NCBI GenBank assembly: GCA_030077755.1
Contig: JAQJZZ010000019.1
Location: forward strand, 1,624,501 to 1,688,500
Reading direction: 5' to 3'
Length of the DNA: 64,000 nt
Source of the DNA: Filosporella fistucella
Lineage: Eukaryota > Ascomycota > Leotiomycetes > Helotiales
Shown: positions 13,599 through 25,921 of the stretch, piece by piece
How positions within the stretch are numbered: position 1 is the first letter of the stretch
Layout of the letters: every line of letters begins with the position of its first letter
The notes under the pieces: model-generated
Told to the model about the DNA's origin: nothing
The model's input: the letters and a program-made list of their open reading frames with translations, nothing else
Databases searched by the model: none
Position numbers and translations under genes: made by a program

Positions 13599-13981
13599 GT
13601 CGGAACTTCAAAGCATGCTATGAATTCCCAGTTCATTCTACCGGTCGCCGGAGGGCAAAATCTGAAATTTTGCTTCTCCCGTCTTCCAAATCTGTGGCAC
13701 CTGCAAAGTATACCAATTAGATATCTTGGTAGAAGGAAAGCTTGGCATTTGAACCAAATCCGATATGGTCAATCAGACGAGACAGGGAACCCGAGGCCGG
13801 AACCTAGCGTGTAATATGATGCCTCTTGGTAAATAGCAATCTATGCTTCTTGTAGAAGGTGATGTCCGAATTGATCTTATATCCTATACAGGCTTTAGAA
13901 AGCACACGAAGTAGTCTGGTGGTTGGTTTCCTTGGAAAACAGAAAACCAAATCTGGTTCATTAACCACCCATTTCCGACCC

Positions 13982-15213
13982 TTATGCCTGCTTTTCCCTA
14001 ACCCCCTCCCCCATCCCGTTCAACTCCATTTGATACCACATTCCTACCACCAATCTCCTAACCTCAATCTCACATGTCTCTAGCTCTGCCTCTCCCTTCC
14101 TAAGAAGCATCTCTTTCTCGACATCAAACCTTCCCATCTTCCTCTTCACTTCCTCATGAACACCTTTGAATGCATAAGCCGGCAACCCTACCGCTCCGGC
14201 AACAGGCTTACACACAACACCACCAATTCCCATCCCAACACCTTTGAAGAAACCCCCAACACCACCCTCTCTCGCGCCTTTGACCGGCCTGACAAACAGT
14301 CCTGAAATCCCATCATACAGCCCCATTCCGAGTCCCTTCCCTGCAACTTCCAATCCACTTACGAAACCGGTAACTTTCTTCTGTTCCCTCACCTCTTTAT
14401 CACCATACAATCTAGGCAGATTCTCAAATCCTTTGCTGATGCCCATTGTGAACTCCATTGGTGCCTTTAGACTTGTGCCTATGATACGAGAGACACCTTT
14501 GTTGGAATCTAGAGCGAATTCTCGAGCGAGGGACGCGGAGATTTCTTTATCAGATCGTACCATCTTAGTGATTTCAATGGGATAGTCTGTTAGGCCCATG
14601 ACGACACCGCCGACAGTGGCGTGCGTTGCTGAGAGAATGCCTGAGCTGGGATATGTTAGAAAAGTGTTTTGGGATGGTGAGGGGGTTGGGGTGATTTACA
14701 TTGGATCAGTTGGTCCTCTGTTGAAGTCTTTTAGGTCTCCTTGATATCTGGTTTGCTGTTAGAGCTTGTATTTCGTTATCTTATCAATCTTTTTTGCAAC
14801 ACTTACATCTCCAAATCTTTCTCTGTAATGACCCCTTCATTCAGCAATACCGCAACCGCTAAGACGGAAAGAACAATTGTTCTTGCCCCCCTCTGAAGCT
14901 CCCAAGCAGCTGATTTCGCTGGCAAGAACTCGCATCTCGTCTCTTCTTCAGGCAACTTGGAATACTGATTATCACTCGATCTGAATCTTTTCGGAGAGGG
15001 GAATCTATCATGTGGTGATGGAAAACGATCATTCAAATCCGCAGCATCAAACAGAACTTCGGCATCACGATCAAAGTCCTCAGTCGTGGGGGTTGCCGTT
15101 CCGCTTGATGTTGGCGTTAAAGTGCGTTTGTGAGGGATGTTTTCGTTGCTAGCCTGTCTTTGTGTAGTCGAAGCATGACCGCTGCTCTCAGAGGGAACAC
15201 TAGTGGTCTTCAT
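13982..15213 (-). CDS. Stand-alone homologue of the fungal sterol glucosyltransferase C-terminal region
   Basis: Three exons (15213-14807, 14747-14700, 14645-13982) encode 372 aa. The first 90 residues are Ser/Thr/Pro-rich with two RFPSP repeats, probably disordered and phosphorylatable. From about residue 150 the sequence becomes a Gly-rich amphipathic module: repeated GL/GV-type turns, VKGAREGGVGGFFKGVGMG, then GGVVCKPVAGAVGLPAYAFKGV, and a charged C-terminal helix. From memory, the same kind of module follows the glycosyltransferase domain in many filamentous-fungal UDP-glucose:sterol glucosyltransferases; here no glycosyltransferase domain is attached. A role at membranes or in lipid contact is a guess. 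Both junctions keep frame and rejoin LEIYQGDLKDF and GPTDPISGILS. The gene is divergent from the epimerase-like gene on the right. Confidence 0.75.
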
Positions 15214-16117
15214 ATCGAGGTATGGATATTTAGTCGTTGATAGTGGGGTTCGCGGATCTTGATAAGAAGTTGATTGCCGCCTAGATGTTCAGCTGCAGCC
15301 TGCTGAAGGATCAGGGGTGACGAAGCCTCGGGTATGTTCCAATCATTTCAGACTTCTCACAGTCTCATCTGCGTGAGGCTTTGCGTGTTGGTTTTCATTG
15401 AAACCTTTCGAAATTGACATTTTGACCAATTGATTTGGGTGCATAAAAGTGAACCACGTAAGTGGCCGAATATAGATATTTGAGAGTATTAATAGTGGAG
15501 ACGCGGCTATGCTCTCAGTAGAATGCACTCGAATGCTGTAAATTTATTTGGCTGGAAGACTCGAATATGGAGTAGTTGTGAAACAATATTACAAATAAAT
15601 GAGCTGCGAAAAAACTTTTCTCGAAATTCTCCATGTATTTTGTTGAGATGGTCTGCTTGATTTTGCTTGTTATGTCGTGTCTTGGCTACACGAGCTTAGG
15701 CACCCATCGGCGTTAGACCTCCAATACCAACCTCTGAGAATTAAAGCCGAACGCATGTAATAGATGCTATAAAGCAAAACCAATTCATATTCAGATTATC
15801 GGCTCATTATGACTTGAAGAAGTTCCAGGTTTCAAACATCCGACGACAGATTTCACTCGGATGTTGCCTCGCATGTTCACTTACAAATCTCAGCCTCACA
15901 CGTCATATCGGGCAGTCCTGAATCAAAATTTTCATTGCCTACATATAAACCGGATAGAGACCTGGAGAACTCATATAAAGAGAGATTTAATTGAATTTCT
16001 TCCAAGCTGCATGACGCTTAGATCATCCTGCTATTTATCTTGAAGTCTCTCTTTCGGTTTTAACTAAGCCGTACCTAACTTGGTACTTACACTTAGTCAC
16101 TAGCAATTCCTGACACA
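15214..16117. promoter_or_regulatory. Divergent intergenic region
   Basis: About 900 bp separate two divergent start codons and must include both promoters. The sequence is AT-rich and without repeats. A TATAAA-like run (about 15769-15774) lies too far from either start to be assigned. Confidence 0.4.
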
Positions 16118-17362
16118 ATGGCACCTCTTAAAATTCTCATCACTGGAGTGACTGGTTACATGTATGCCTTCTAAATAGAGCTAGATAGATTGCTCGCTGA
16201 CAATTCCTAGTGGAGGAACAGTCCTGAACTCCATCCTCGAATCAGCCAAAAACATCTCTAAACATTCAATCTCAGTCCTCATCCGAGGCGAGAAGATGGT
16301 GAATGAGTACAGGAAACTTGGTGTAACTCCAATTGTCTTCCAAAGTCTTGATGAAACGGACTTACTTCGACGAATTGCATGTGAACATGATAGTAGGCAT
16401 ATTGCATTCTTCCGTAATGCCTCCAGATTAATAAAAGAATAGTTGTGATCCACACGGCGTCCGTCTCTCACTCTCCAGGGACAAAAGCCTTGATTCTTGG
16501 TCTCGCAGACCGCCAAAAAACCGGCAAGGCTGTCCATTATATCCACGTAAGCCAATGTCCCTCTTGACACACAAGTATCAACAATCTCACAATCTCTAGA
16601 CAACAGGAACCTCAAGCATCGGCGATAACCCCATCAGCGGCCTCTACCACGAATCCCGCATCTTCTCCGACAAAGACAACATTTTCGCCTACGAGAAGAT
16701 CCGCGAAGCAGATGCACCATACGCTCAACGTACATGCGATATTACAGCTATCGAGACCGGTCTCGAAGCCGGTGTTAAAGTCACGCTTGTCATGTCTCCT
16801 ACAATTTACGGTGTAGGAACTGGAATTGTGAATAAGCTTTCCATTCAGATTCCTACTATTATCCGAGCCGGAATCAGGGCAGGGCAGGTCAATGTTATTG
16901 GTGATGGACAAGGAATCTGGGATTATGTTCATATCCTCGATCTGGGAGATTTGTATGTCATCCTACTAAACAGGTTGTTGGAGGGTAAGGACTTGCCTAC
17001 GGGTGAACATGGTATTTTGTTCTCTTCTACAGGGAGATATTCTTGGCTAGAAGGAAGTCAAAGGAGCGCTAATGCGCTGTATGAGCTTGGCGCTGTTAAG
17101 ACGAAGGAGGTGAAAAGTATGACTCTGGAAGAAGCGGCTGATCTGTGGGGTGGTGGAATCACTTCTAATTTTGAGTTGGGGTTTGCTTCAAAGTAAGTTT
17201 TCCTCCCTATGCACACGTCGTGTCTTAACTGACTTTCACTGAAGCTCTCGAACTACATCTGATGTGAGTTTTGAGTTGGGCTGGAAACCTACAAAAACGG
17301 AAGATGATTTCAAGAACCACTTTTTGGAAGAGGCAAAGATTCTGGTTGCTGAAAATCATTAG
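16118..17362 (+). CDS. NAD(P)-dependent epimerase/dehydratase (extended SDR)
   Basis: Five exons (16118-16161, 16211-16392, 16443-16546, 16600-17192, 17245-17362) encode 346 aa. The Rossmann nucleotide-binding motif TGVTGYIGG spans the first junction at residues 9-17. The strand VVIHTASV, the TTGTSS strand carrying the active-site Ser/Thr, and MSPTIYG with IWDYVHILDLGD in the substrate half all match extended SDRs of the NAD-epimerase type. The region where YxxxK is expected reads YAQRT, so the usual catalytic lysine is not at its normal place. This may mean an altered or lost dehydrogenase chemistry, or that I have aligned the wrong tyrosine. The substrate is unknown; relatives act on nucleotide sugars or aldehydes. 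Length fits the family and all exon phases agree. Confidence 0.85.
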
Positions 17363-18446
17363 ATGACAGAGTATCACATCTTCACAATGTAGATCTGGTG
17401 TAAATTACACAATGAAGATCTGATACTATTCATTGCTATTTGCCTATTGCCATGATCCAAACCAACATGTAATTCTTTGATTCGAGCCGGTTTATCCTGA
17501 CATCGCCACCAGGGCAGATAGTCTGGTAAGTTGCACAATAACTACACTATAATTTACTAACTTCTGCAGTGGGTATTCGGTCACTGTGTTACAATACAAT
17601 TTGTAGAGGTTTATAGAGGTCCTAGAGAACATCTAGGCTCAAATTAACACAGAATTATGTAACAGCTCCAATAAAACACTCAGACCTCGTTATTCTATGT
17701 CGCAATGGGTCTATGGGTGCAGTCTATCATCTAATTCTATCGAGAGTGTCCTAGTGGGATTGTCAATGCTATCAATATCATATGAACGAGACGCAAGTTG
17801 TTGAGGCTCAAGTGTACTCCTGGAAATGCTTGAGCTCATGTGACACAGACAGGTTCGGAAAATGAGACGCACCCACTGAGGGGCCTTTGGCGCTGGATTC
17901 TTTCAGGCTTGGCGTTCAAGGCTTTCCATATGGTCGTGGCGAGCACAATGTTGCTGGTTTATTTGTGATCGGGTTTCGCCCATGCATATCTGTCTCAAAG
18001 GGCCATTTTGTGGCGTTTCTTGCGACTGATCCCCGTAGGTCAAGTCCCAAAATTGATTCATCAACACAGCCTTGTTCTTGATATCAAGAGTTCATCTGTT
18101 ACTCAGCCTGCTCTTTAACAATTTCTGCTCAGCCTCGGGTGGCTTAATTTTCAGGCCTGCAGGTGCAGCAAAAGTCTAGGAATCCGCGCCTGATATGGTT
18201 GAGACCTTATTGAATCAGCTCCCACCTAGGTAGGTCAACTTAAGTATGACACCGCCCTCAGCACTTCTCGTTCATCGATTTCATCGTCGCAACATTCATA
18301 TGTGTGAATGATTACGATTCTACAGCTAATGACGGGCCCACTCCTACTACACGCACTCACCTGGCTATACCGCCAAGAATTTAACGATATTGTTGCGGTC
18401 TCTATGTCGTGGGTGACTGAAACTGAACGCAAGAATAATTTTCGAA
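17363..18446. other. Intergenic, no gene seen
   Basis: This stretch of 1.1 kb lies between two co-directional genes. A 64-codon frame at 17887-18081 is the longest and is unremarkable. It should contain the promoter of the membrane-protein gene that follows. Confidence 0.45.
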
Positions 18447-20881
18447 ATGATTGAGATTTGCATTCTCCTCTATACCCTGATCTCATCTACGTTATGTCAT
18501 CCATTATCTACATTACATCCGTCACCAGGAGCTTATCCCACTCCCTGGAACAGTCATATACCATTATCTGCTCATGTCCTCTTGCAAAGAGCTACAGTCA
18601 GCAGTCCTGCATCTCCAACGCCTACGCAGACAAGCAGTGGAGCTAAACCTGGCCAGATTGTCGTTGGGTCCACCAAGATCTCAACTTTGGATCCTGAGAT
18701 ATGTGGATTCGTCCCCTACTGGAATGGATCTCACTCAGTCTTGGGTATGAATAATGGGATCTTTCGTATCGAAATGGTCATTTAATTTTGTCACAGAAAT
18801 TTTTGGTTGCCCATATTATGAACCAAGCCACGATCGGACAGCCATTTCCTATGCCGGAGGTCTAAATAGTTGCACATCTTCGTCGACTAACTTCTATTGC
18901 GCATCTACTACACCATTGACAAGTTGTGTTGCATTGTTCTATAACTCTACTGTCATATCTTACAAGACCTCATACAACACTTATTTACTCCAGGGTTCAT
19001 TCAGCGCATCGACATTCCCGAGCGTTTTAACTTCTATCCGCTCCGGGAACAACTACTTACTTACCACGACGATGACCACTTGGATTGAGAGCACCACAGC
19101 TATACCTTATCCAAAAACATCGTATAACAGCTTAGATCTTACCTGGTGCGTGGTGAAATTCCATACATGTCCTTTTTTCTATATGAGGCTGTGTCATCTG
19201 GAGCAACCTGTGTTGATAGGAATTTAGCACCATATTAAGGATCAATGATTGGCCTTGCCAGACGTTGAAGTTGAGAGAAAGGTATACTTCATATTATTGC
19301 ATTGACTACCGGAATGTGGCCCCAACCGGCCGAATGTACGATATCCTTGATCTCGGAGGCATTCAAACGAGTTTAGCGGGCACAACTATAATACTCTCGT
19401 CTTCGGTAACAACATCATTTTACACATGGACATACATCAACTTTGTGGAAATGTACACCTCGAAAGCTTTACCAGCAACGACTACTTCTGCTTTTGATGC
19501 AAGTCCATCCGCCTACATGAACCTTATCAAAAATAGCCCACCATCATGTGTGAATGCTTTCAACACTTCATGCACTATGATCAATGAAGCCGCTCGGAGA
19601 TGCTGGAGTGAGGCATTCCCACCGGGACCACAAGACTGTTTCTGCGAGTTGTTGAAATTTGGGTGTCCGCAGATTTGCCAGGCATCCAGAGACGAACGTA
19701 TTCAGTACTTTGGATGGACTATGGATCTTTGCCAAGGGTATATCCAAACTTCCAATGGCACAAATCTAACCTTCTCAAAGACCTGGATGGATTTTGACCA
19801 TCGGACAAATATAATAAAAAAAGACCTACTCCCGCTGCGCTGGACTGTCCAACCGATGAATCAAAGAGGACAGGTTGACAGTAGCTTCCATTGTGCCTCC
19901 AGCGCGGTAAAACTTGCATCATTCGCTATGATTAACGGTGTTGTCGTTTTGGCTATCTTTGTACTCACAAGTAGGCCCGTTTCGAAAAGATTGACATTTG
20001 GATTCTCTGGCCGAAATGGATCTCGATTATGGCCATTGATAGCCCTCATCATTGTAGGACTCAACGCCGTAGCAAATTTCGGCAATGCTTTTATCTTGAA
20101 AGGAAAACCTCAATTCCCCAATTCGGCTTGGGATATCAAAGCCAGCACACTCGCCTTGTTTTGGTTTACAAGACCTAGGCTAGAGTGGCTAATAACAGGG
20201 CTTTTAGTCCCACAGGAGCATGGTACTGTCCACATCTTTTCAGGTGCTGCTATGTTACTTTCGGAATTTCTTTTGCAGATATTAGGAACGTATAATATGG
20301 TGAAGGTTGTCTTGTACGGCTTTCGCGGGTCCTACTTCAAGCCTGATTACCTTGGATACATCCCCCAGCAAACGAACGCAATCATCTTGTATACAGGAGC
20401 TCTTATATGGGTTCTTACCATTGGTTTCTTTTTCCTAATCGTCATGTGGAGATGTATAAGGTTGGATCAGACCATCATCTACATCTTCACGCTGATCTGT
20501 GCTGGCATCAAAATTGCCTTCACGTACATCTTCCGCGGTGTCAAGAAAATCGGCTCTTGGATTCTAGATGGACTTTTTTTCGTAAAGTGGAAATGTTTCA
20601 GCAAAAAGGGACCAGATGTTGAAATGACCAACTACGGTTTCATAGCCCCGATTGTAGCAGCATCTCCTCTACCGCCGAAGGTCGTGTCGAAATCTTGGAA
20701 GGCTGACGCAAAAAAGATGGGCTTGACCCTGGAGTCCATGTCCAACATCACTATGACTCCTGTGTTCTTGCTTCTGCCATTCGCAGGACAGTGGATGTTT
20801 TGGGTTGGATTCGTGCTACTATATGATAATCTGTCTGTTTCATCCGCCTACCTTCAAGTCCCTGTTATGCTGACCCGATAA
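18447..20881 (+). CDS. Uncharacterised polytopic membrane protein with eight-Cys ectodomain
   Basis: Three exons (18447-18744, 18797-19145, 19240-20881) encode 762 aa. It has a cleavable-looking signal peptide (ICILLYTLISSTLC), a Ser/Thr/Pro-rich stretch, then a long extracellular-like region with several NxS/T sites and cysteines. A compact block of eight cysteines lies at about residues 319, 327, 337, 349, 351, 358, 362 and 380, including DCFC. The CxC and Cx3C spacings recall a CFEM domain, although other spacings do not fit the CFEM rule. From about 440 on there are six or more hydrophobic segments (440-460, 479-502, 550-570, 595-619, 626-646, 723-747). A Cys-rich ectodomain followed by a membrane bundle is reminiscent of Pth11-type receptors, but the helices do not obviously match that family. 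Function unknown; a surface receptor or sensor is a guess. Confidence 0.7.
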
Positions 20882-22310
20882 AAGATACTGCCCACCCCAG
20901 ATCTGGGAAATGGCTGGTGTATGGGTTGCTACGAGTTTCTTAAGTATGGTAGCTCTACTATTTCTGATGCGTAATAACTTTTTGTAGGCTTGGCAATCAG
21001 TGCTTTGGTATAGTTAGCTTTGATGGTCTGGAACAATGCGTGCTCTGGACCAAGCATCAGAAGGGGATGTGAAGAGCCAGTGAGAGGTTTTGGACGAGGC
21101 AGACATGGAAGCAGCGGGGTCAGGAAGTGCAAATTTTTTTTTTTTTTTTTGGATGCTCTGTTAGGTTAGGCCAGCAAGTTTGGAGCACGGGAAGGAAGAA
21201 TGAGATGGTTATCGGACCAGGAGATGCGTTGGAATGTTGGAGTATAATCTTATTCTCTTCGTGAGTATTTACTTTTCGCAGGCATGCCCTCGACCCTGCT
21301 CAAGTCTTTCCCAGGACTTTCAATGCTCAGATAATGCTTCAAGGTCAAGTGGCACCGAGACAGCACAGTAACGGCTGTAAAGGTACGATGGACGTGAACA
21401 TGTCATGACTGTGATTGCTCGTCTTTCGCAGGTTGATGATAAGGGTATCCTACCAGGTTTCGTTTTCTCCGAAATCCCGTGAAACGTTCATCAGGATGTG
21501 CTGGTAAAGATTGAGGAGGTGCGGAGAAGGTGCTGGTGGTTGTTTTATTGAACCAGATTGCGAATTAAACGTATCAAACGATTTAGAATCATACTCTGCA
21601 AGCAGACCTGGGAACGCAGATAAAAGTAGCGACATTTTCAAATCTGTCAGGATCACGACTCATGCGAATAACGTTCGAAAAGGCAATGTGAATATGAGTC
21701 GATGCTTGCTCTGTCAGGGGTAAAATGAGGTGATAAGCAAATGGTGTGGGATAGTGTTCAGAATTTTTGTGTAGATGTGGGAAGAACTCAGATTGAAGTT
21801 GAAAAGGCCAGAGGAAATATCTCACGATATAGTTAATTTCAAAAAGAATGTGACATGAACTTCGCTCTTGAAATTAGAGCCTGGGATAAGACAGAAAGTT
21901 GCACCTTCTTATACCGCGGCACGAAGACGCAGCTAAATAGCAAAACCTGAATTGCAGGAACCCCTACAATGGAATGAGGAAATAAATAACTTGGTCTTAT
22001 CGTAAAGAACTTCACGTACTAATTCGATTTTCAAACTCGGCATATATTGCGGAATTTCGAAATAACTCCTCGTAAAGGACCTGAAGCTGCCGCCTCTAAT
22101 GCTGGACTTAAGAGATTCTTTCCACAAAGTTCTCCTTCCAGCCAGATTTTGGGAATTGGTTTCACTGGCGAGTCAAACTCGAACTTTTCAACACCATGAA
22201 AGAAGGATCTGATAGAAAGAGAGAAACCGAGGATCGTTCTTCAGTACATCTTTCGAGAAAGGGATTACTCCTGACAGGAACCAATTTAAACGTACCATTT
22301 CGCTAATACG
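20882..22310. other. Intergenic with a poly-T tract
   Basis: This stretch of 1.4 kb lies between the 3' ends of two convergent genes (membrane protein on plus, HET protein on minus). It holds only short overlapping frames (for example 21450-21825) and a 17-nt T run. No RNA gene was recognised. Confidence 0.45.
21134..21150. repeat. Homopolymer T(17)
   Basis: Seventeen consecutive T residues follow AAA. Without flanking target-site duplications or reverse-transcriptase sequence it is only a mononucleotide run. Confidence 0.9.
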
Positions 22311-24818
22311 CTATATGAGATTAAAGCTAATATGCTCGATCCTTTTTAGCCGTGCCCATTCTCGTACCAAATCGATTCGCGGGTCATGCTCTCCTAGCGT
22401 TTCCTCATCTATCTCAATCTTATCCCAAATCCTATAACACCCAACCCTCACAAAAGTCCATTCCTTATTCTCGGAACCAGAAATCTTCTCCAATAACAGC
22501 CCACACCTTCCGTAAGGACTTAATACGCCGTCGCTACTAGCCGTCAGCTCGAGACAGAATATTCGACCTTGGCGTGATGAGAACCAGTGCCCGTCAATTT
22601 CCTCGCCATCAGCATGGATCCATCCAGCCCCTTCTGTGTTTTTGGCTCCAGCGTAGTGATTGCAGCCATTAACATTATGTTTCAGAGACGGAAGGAGAAA
22701 CCGCTCTAGTCTGTCTGTATCAAGAGGCATTAATGGAGCCCGTATACGGAGTTTGCTTGCAGTGACAGCACCGAATGGAGCTATGGAGCTGATATTCGTC
22801 ACTTCACAGTGCTCTACCTCAAAGTTTAGTGAACACTCGTCCCTAGAGAAGCTTCTTGACATCATGGTCACTGGAGTAGTAACGGATGCCCATGACCACG
22901 AAGGACCTTGTATTCGAGATATTCCCCTTGGAACTGGCCGGCAACGCCAGAGTAAACCCTTCCGCAGATGTGATCTCCAGAGACCAGCTAGATACATATC
23001 GTCTTTCAGCACAAGACTAAACGTGTAAGCTACCGCAGATATAGCTGGTAGTTTATCTTCGGAATAAGACAATGACCTTTCCGAGTACTCGGAGACGATA
23101 TATGAGTGCCAGTGCGAGTAGATTTCATCCAATTGAGATTCTTCATTAATTTCACGCCTTCGGAAAACTCGTTCGAGCGTCTCAGTCTGACATGTGATCG
23201 ATGCTTTCCGTCTTATAGCGTCCTCGCTATGAGACTCGAACTTGCGACATTTCCACTCAAAACCGTCATCAAAGAAGCTGATGATGCGGGGAGAGAGAAA
23301 CATCTCTTGAAATATCCAAGCGCGTTTGTCTGTTGGCCATGGCTTCCCCGTTCTGGACCTCTCCCTGGGTCCACTGCAATAGTACACAGCTCCGTCTGCT
23401 GAGTACTCCTCGCTTGGCAATGAAGTCATGAAAGGGAGTTTGATTGCTTCCTTTTCTCGGTTTTCGACTTTGGTTTGTATGGAAAGAAACCCATCAACGC
23501 ATGATGAAGCAATAGTCGCCGAAATGGTGACCGTTGAATTTGCATAAATGCTCGCCATCTCAGCCAGCCCTTTATTTTGGTCCTCGGGATCATCTTGGAT
23601 TATGCATAGCGAGTCAACCCATAGATATCGTATACTAAGTCCGCGGGTAACTCGTACAGCGTCTTGAATTGTTTTGGGTAGCTTGTCATAGGCTATAGAT
23701 TCCATGTTGGAGTCAAAGGTGCGACTCGTTGTCCGGAACGTTTGTGGCCCTCCCCAGCAATAGCTTAGTGTTGAATACTGAGCTCGCTGCTTTGGTAGCA
23801 TGGCAAGTTTCAGCTCCCTGCTACCATTTTTGTCTAAACCCACATCAATAACGCGAGTGGGGAGGAAAGGATCACCAGAAGCGTCGTGTGCGAGGCAAGT
23901 ACTGTGTCCGTCTAAGCACTTTTCTAGTATCGTTTTTTGCAGTAATAAATTGGAGGCCGAGCCTGGATCAGCATCGATGGGCCTTCTCTTGATAACGTCC
24001 GAAGCAGCACTCCCTGGTACAACCACCCCATTAGTGTCTCACCCCACTCAAGTGAAGTATAGAATAACCTTGAAGAGCAAATACATGTATAACACCACAA
24101 AGCTCGAACTTCCCGTGAGGTCGTTCAGGCCTAGAAATATACAGCTCGATCTTGTCATCGGTAGGCAGATACCGGACATGAACATATCTCGAGAAGGACT
24201 CCGATGTCCAGTTCATAATCTGTTCTTTGATGCTCGCGCCTGATTTCCACCGAATCATTATTTCAATCATTAATCTTGCGGTAGGACAACCGTCCAGTGC
24301 CTTCCCAGCTATATCCATAACTGGAAGACACTGGAACGAATACCCATCATCGCCATCGATAGAATCAGTCTTGATTCTATTCAATCTGGTAAATTTTTCG
24401 CAGAGAGAATTGCAAAATTTGATACCGTTGACCAAGAAGTGCTCTCCACAACCTTCAGTGAAATCAAAAGCTTCGTCAACCTCATCAAACTGCCATTCAT
24501 AGTCTACCCAGAGCTTGAGATCTTCCAGATCACGATCCTGTCCATACTTTAAGATAGTTTCAACGAGGAACCGAGACCGCCTATCGTCTGATAATGCTTC
24601 CGGGATATCTCCGATGGAATCTGGAGGGCCGTCGAATTGACAATCGTGCAAGCATGTTTCCACATACATTGCGACTGTGCTGAAATCAATGTCCTGATGT
24701 TAGAAGTCGTGCTTTTCATACATTGCTGATGTGTTGCCAGCTTACTGTTAAGGCGGAGGAGCTGTCGCATAAGCGCCAAGTTGGGGGGGCCGATTCGATT
24801 ATATGAGTGGTTCATCAT
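22311..24818 (-). CDS. HET (heterokaryon incompatibility) domain protein
   Basis: Three exons (24818-24746, 24674-24069, 24013-22311) encode 793 aa. The HET domain is clear from about residue 290: YSTLSYCWGG, then LPKTIQDAVRVTRGL, RYLWVDSLCIIQDD and EMASIYANSTVTISA, ending with RAWIFQEMFLSPRIISF. HET domains are TIR-like modules that drive allorecognition and regulated cell death in filamentous ascomycetes. The N-terminal 230 residues (acidic, with a Cys/His-containing CLHDC near residue 30) are unassigned and could be a sensor region. The C-terminus carries the usual variable region with a PSWSWAS motif. The second junction joins FALQ to GSAASD in frame. The first exon is short (24 codons) and its boundary is the least certain; a start in exon 2 at the Met of MYVETC is possible. 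Confidence 0.88.
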
Positions 24819-24943
24819 GGGTACTGTGTTGGGGATGATTGGCTGGGTAAATGCATGCTGACTGTCATTTTATGACCTACAGCACATCAAACTGAGAACA
24901 GTAAACTCCAAGTCTCGTTGAGATTGAGCAATTGCAAACCCTT

Positions 24944-25921
24944 TTATCTCTTCACCAACCCCATCCTCACTGCCGAAGTTCCAAATCCTTTACTCGCGTC
25001 CATCACAGGACAAAGCCACTCCCTTTCCCCACCAGCAGCTTTCACGGCATGAGAAGTAGAAGCTATAAAAGTCAGCGCCATGCACCGCTGTACTAGTGGT
25101 AACTCACCAAAATCAAATGGCCTAGCATTTACATAGACATTCTCCCATCCTCCAGCAGGAATACTGTATACCTCATGCGCAATAGAGATACAATCTAACT
25201 TCCCACTTGGAGAATGAGCATTCCACCAGTCCCACCCCTCCCGATGAACGGATTTGTGTGCCCAGGCATGGACGTGCTCGATGGATTTGAAATACATAAG
25301 AGACATTTGTACAGGCTGAGTGATGAAATTGTTGCTGCTGTAGTCCGAGTAGCCCAGAAAGCCATGCTCTTCGGCATTTTTCTCGAGATCTCGATACATG
25401 GCTCTGGCATACACGCCTAGGGCTCTGAAGGTAGGGTAGAATATCCCAAGTGGACTGGGCTATTAGTGAGAGCTTAAATAATCGGGAAATGCTTACTGGT
25501 TGCATTGTGAATGAAGCATAACGATGCACATCCCTCCACCACCAAGATGCTCGCCAGGTTTACGAATCATACTTCCATCTTTTGGTGGAAAGACAGCGCT
25601 TGTACGACCCAGGTTGACTCCATCCATCTTCGGATTTGAAGATACTCCAAATATGGTCAAGGCTAAGTTCGCAAGCTTATATAGGGCAATGCCAACCGGA
25701 ATGAGCAAAGTATAAAATTTCGGAACAGGAGCGTATGCCACGACCAAAGATTGAAGCAGTGCACCCATTAAGAGCCAACTACCGATATTGAAATTTACCC
25801 TTACACGTGCATGACCTTGAGTACCGAGTAGGGGGTGAAGTTTTGCTTCTCTCCATCCTATTGATGATTTGGAGAGTTGCCTGGTTGTGGTTGATCCGTT
25901 GAGAGGTTTGAGTTCCATCAT
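24944..25921 (-). CDS. Monooxygenase af470-like protein (former DUF4188)
   Basis: Two exons (25921-25497 and 25454-24944) encode 311 aa. After an N-terminal tail there is a hydrophobic hairpin (about residues 48-90, SWLLMGALLQSLVVAYAP and LLIPVGIALYKLANLALTIFG). A ferredoxin-like ABM-type domain then follows, with GGGGMCIVML, HPLGIFYPTFRALGVY, GFLGYSDY, SLMYFKSIEHVHAWAHK and an HEVYSIPAGGWENVYVN strand. These are the landmarks of the family named after the fumagillin-cluster monooxygenase af470. Such enzymes are small cofactor-poor oxygenases or of unknown activity, often linked to secondary metabolism, but no biosynthetic core gene lies beside this copy. The second exon joins in frame through HSQCNHPLG. 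The membrane hairpin suggests ER association. Confidence 0.8.

Noticed and set aside
21134..21150. T(17) as the poly-A tail of a retroelement
   Set aside because: No reverse-transcriptase sequence, target-site duplication or second copy was found.
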